This document shows positions 5,126-5,477 of a DNA stretch of 5,477 bases, piece by piece (the stretch's first letter is position 1; every line of letters begins with the position of its first letter). Origin of the DNA: Bacillota bacterium (GTDB lineage: Bacteria; Bacillota_E; JAJZYS01; JAILZS01); NCBI GenBank assembly GCA_021817625.1, contig JAKASY010000173.1:1-5477 (forward strand), written 5' to 3'. The translations under genes and the position numbers were made by a program. Under the pieces are notes generated by a model. It saw only the letters and a program-made list of their open reading frames with translations, was not told the origin of the DNA and did not search any database.

Positions 5126-5451
5126 AGGGGCCGCAGCGCCTTCGGGCGGCAACCGCAATCGGCATCATGGGCGGCACGTTCGATCCCGTGCATCACGGCC
5201 ACCTGGTGGCGGCCGAGGCGGTGCGCGCGCGCCTTGGCCTTGAGCGGGTGGTGTTCGTGCCCGCGGGGCGCCCTCCGCACAAGGCGGGCCGGGTCGTGAG
5301 CGACGAGCGCCACCGCTACCTCATGACCGTCATGGCGACCGTGACGAACCCGCTGTTCACCGTGTCGCGCATCGAGATCGACCGTCCCGGACCGTCGTTC
5401 ACCGTGGACACCGTGCGCGCCTTTCGCGAGGCGCTTGGGCCGTACGTGTGA
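5122..5451 (+). CDS. nadD: Nicotinate-nucleotide adenylyltransferase, N-terminal part, interrupted by an in-frame TGA
   Basis: NadD transfers AMP from ATP to nicotinate mononucleotide in NAD synthesis. The Rossmann start [15 protein letters not shown] contains the nucleotidyltransferase HxGH motif (residues 24-27). It is followed by [10 protein letters not shown] and [14 protein letters not shown], typical of NadD. The reading frame meets TGA at 5449, but the codons after it read L-Y-F-I-S-G, matching the next NadD strand (F-F-I-I-G-A-D in relatives). The stop is therefore probably a sequence error or mutation; only the first half of the gene is in the window. ATG 5167 would cut off the first beta-strand, so a CTG start at 5122, overlapping the obg stop and nine bases after AGGAGGG, is preferred. 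An alternative is a one-base insertion near 5152-5155 with a GTG start at 5112. Last gene of the rplU operon here. Confidence 0.85.
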   Translation: MKGPQRLRAATAIGIMGGTFDPVHHGHLVAAEAVRARLGLERVVFVPAGRPPHKAGRVVSDERHRYLMTVMATVTNPLFTVSRIEIDRPGPSFTVDTVRAFREALGPYV

Positions 5452-5477
5452 TTGTACTTCATCTCCGGCTTCTATGC

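Noticed and set aside
3311..5158. A 615-codon open frame on the minus strand opposite L21, L27 and obg
   Set aside because: Composition is Arg/Ala/Pro-rich low complexity, there is no recognisable domain, and the plus strand encodes unmistakable conserved genes.
5449..5451. UGA recoded as Gly or Trp to explain the interrupted nadD
   Set aside because: TGA ends DUF1054, the reductase, the repressor, the oxidoreductase and obg at the right family lengths in this same window, so UGA is an ordinary stop here.

Overview
This is a gene-dense, very GC-rich bacterial window with nine protein genes, two of them cut at the window edges. No RNA gene, mobile element or CRISPR array was seen, and no gene-free stretch exceeds about 160 bases. 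The organism is not identifiable with confidence. GC content, promoters with TAnnnT-type -10 boxes, an Obg protein with an OCT domain, and a DUF1054 protein all fit a high-GC Gram-positive-type lineage (actinobacterial-like, or a high-GC deep branch of Bacillota). L27 begins directly at MAHKKGGGS with no cleavable leader, and no prp protease gene lies between rplU and rpmA, so it is not a typical low-GC Firmicute.

Layout. Left (1-776, minus strand): a DUF1054 (UPF0637/YktB-like) gene, followed 27 bases downstream by the first 36 codons of a probable AMP-forming acyl-CoA synthetase/ligase that runs off the left edge. Divergent from these is an aldo/keto reductase (855-1778, plus). A perfect 10-bp palindrome lies exactly midway between the two chosen starts. 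The reductase ends base-to-base against a convergent CsoR/RcnR-family repressor gene (1779-2066, minus).

Middle (2067-2870): the repressor gene is divergent from a glutaredoxin-like protein disulfide oxidoreductase with one CPYC active site. Between them is an 18-bp CsoR/CstR-type palindrome embedded in readable promoters for both directions. This makes a compact self-contained regulon: a thiol- or metal-sensing repressor that probably controls itself and a thiol-disulfide enzyme. The repressor lacks the canonical Cu(I) His and has its second Cys displaced, so its signal is probably not ordinary Cu(I).

Right (2914-5477, plus): a housekeeping operon with its own promoter, rplU (L21) - rpmA (L27) - obg - nadD. 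Genes are abutting or nearly so (0 or 1 base between the first three), implying translational coupling. L21, L27 and Obg all carry extra Ala/Glu/Gly-rich C-terminal tails. nadD is interrupted by an in-frame TGA 29 bases before the window end although NadD-like sequence continues past it; several suspicious changes cluster there, so sequence error near a contig end is the likeliest explanation.
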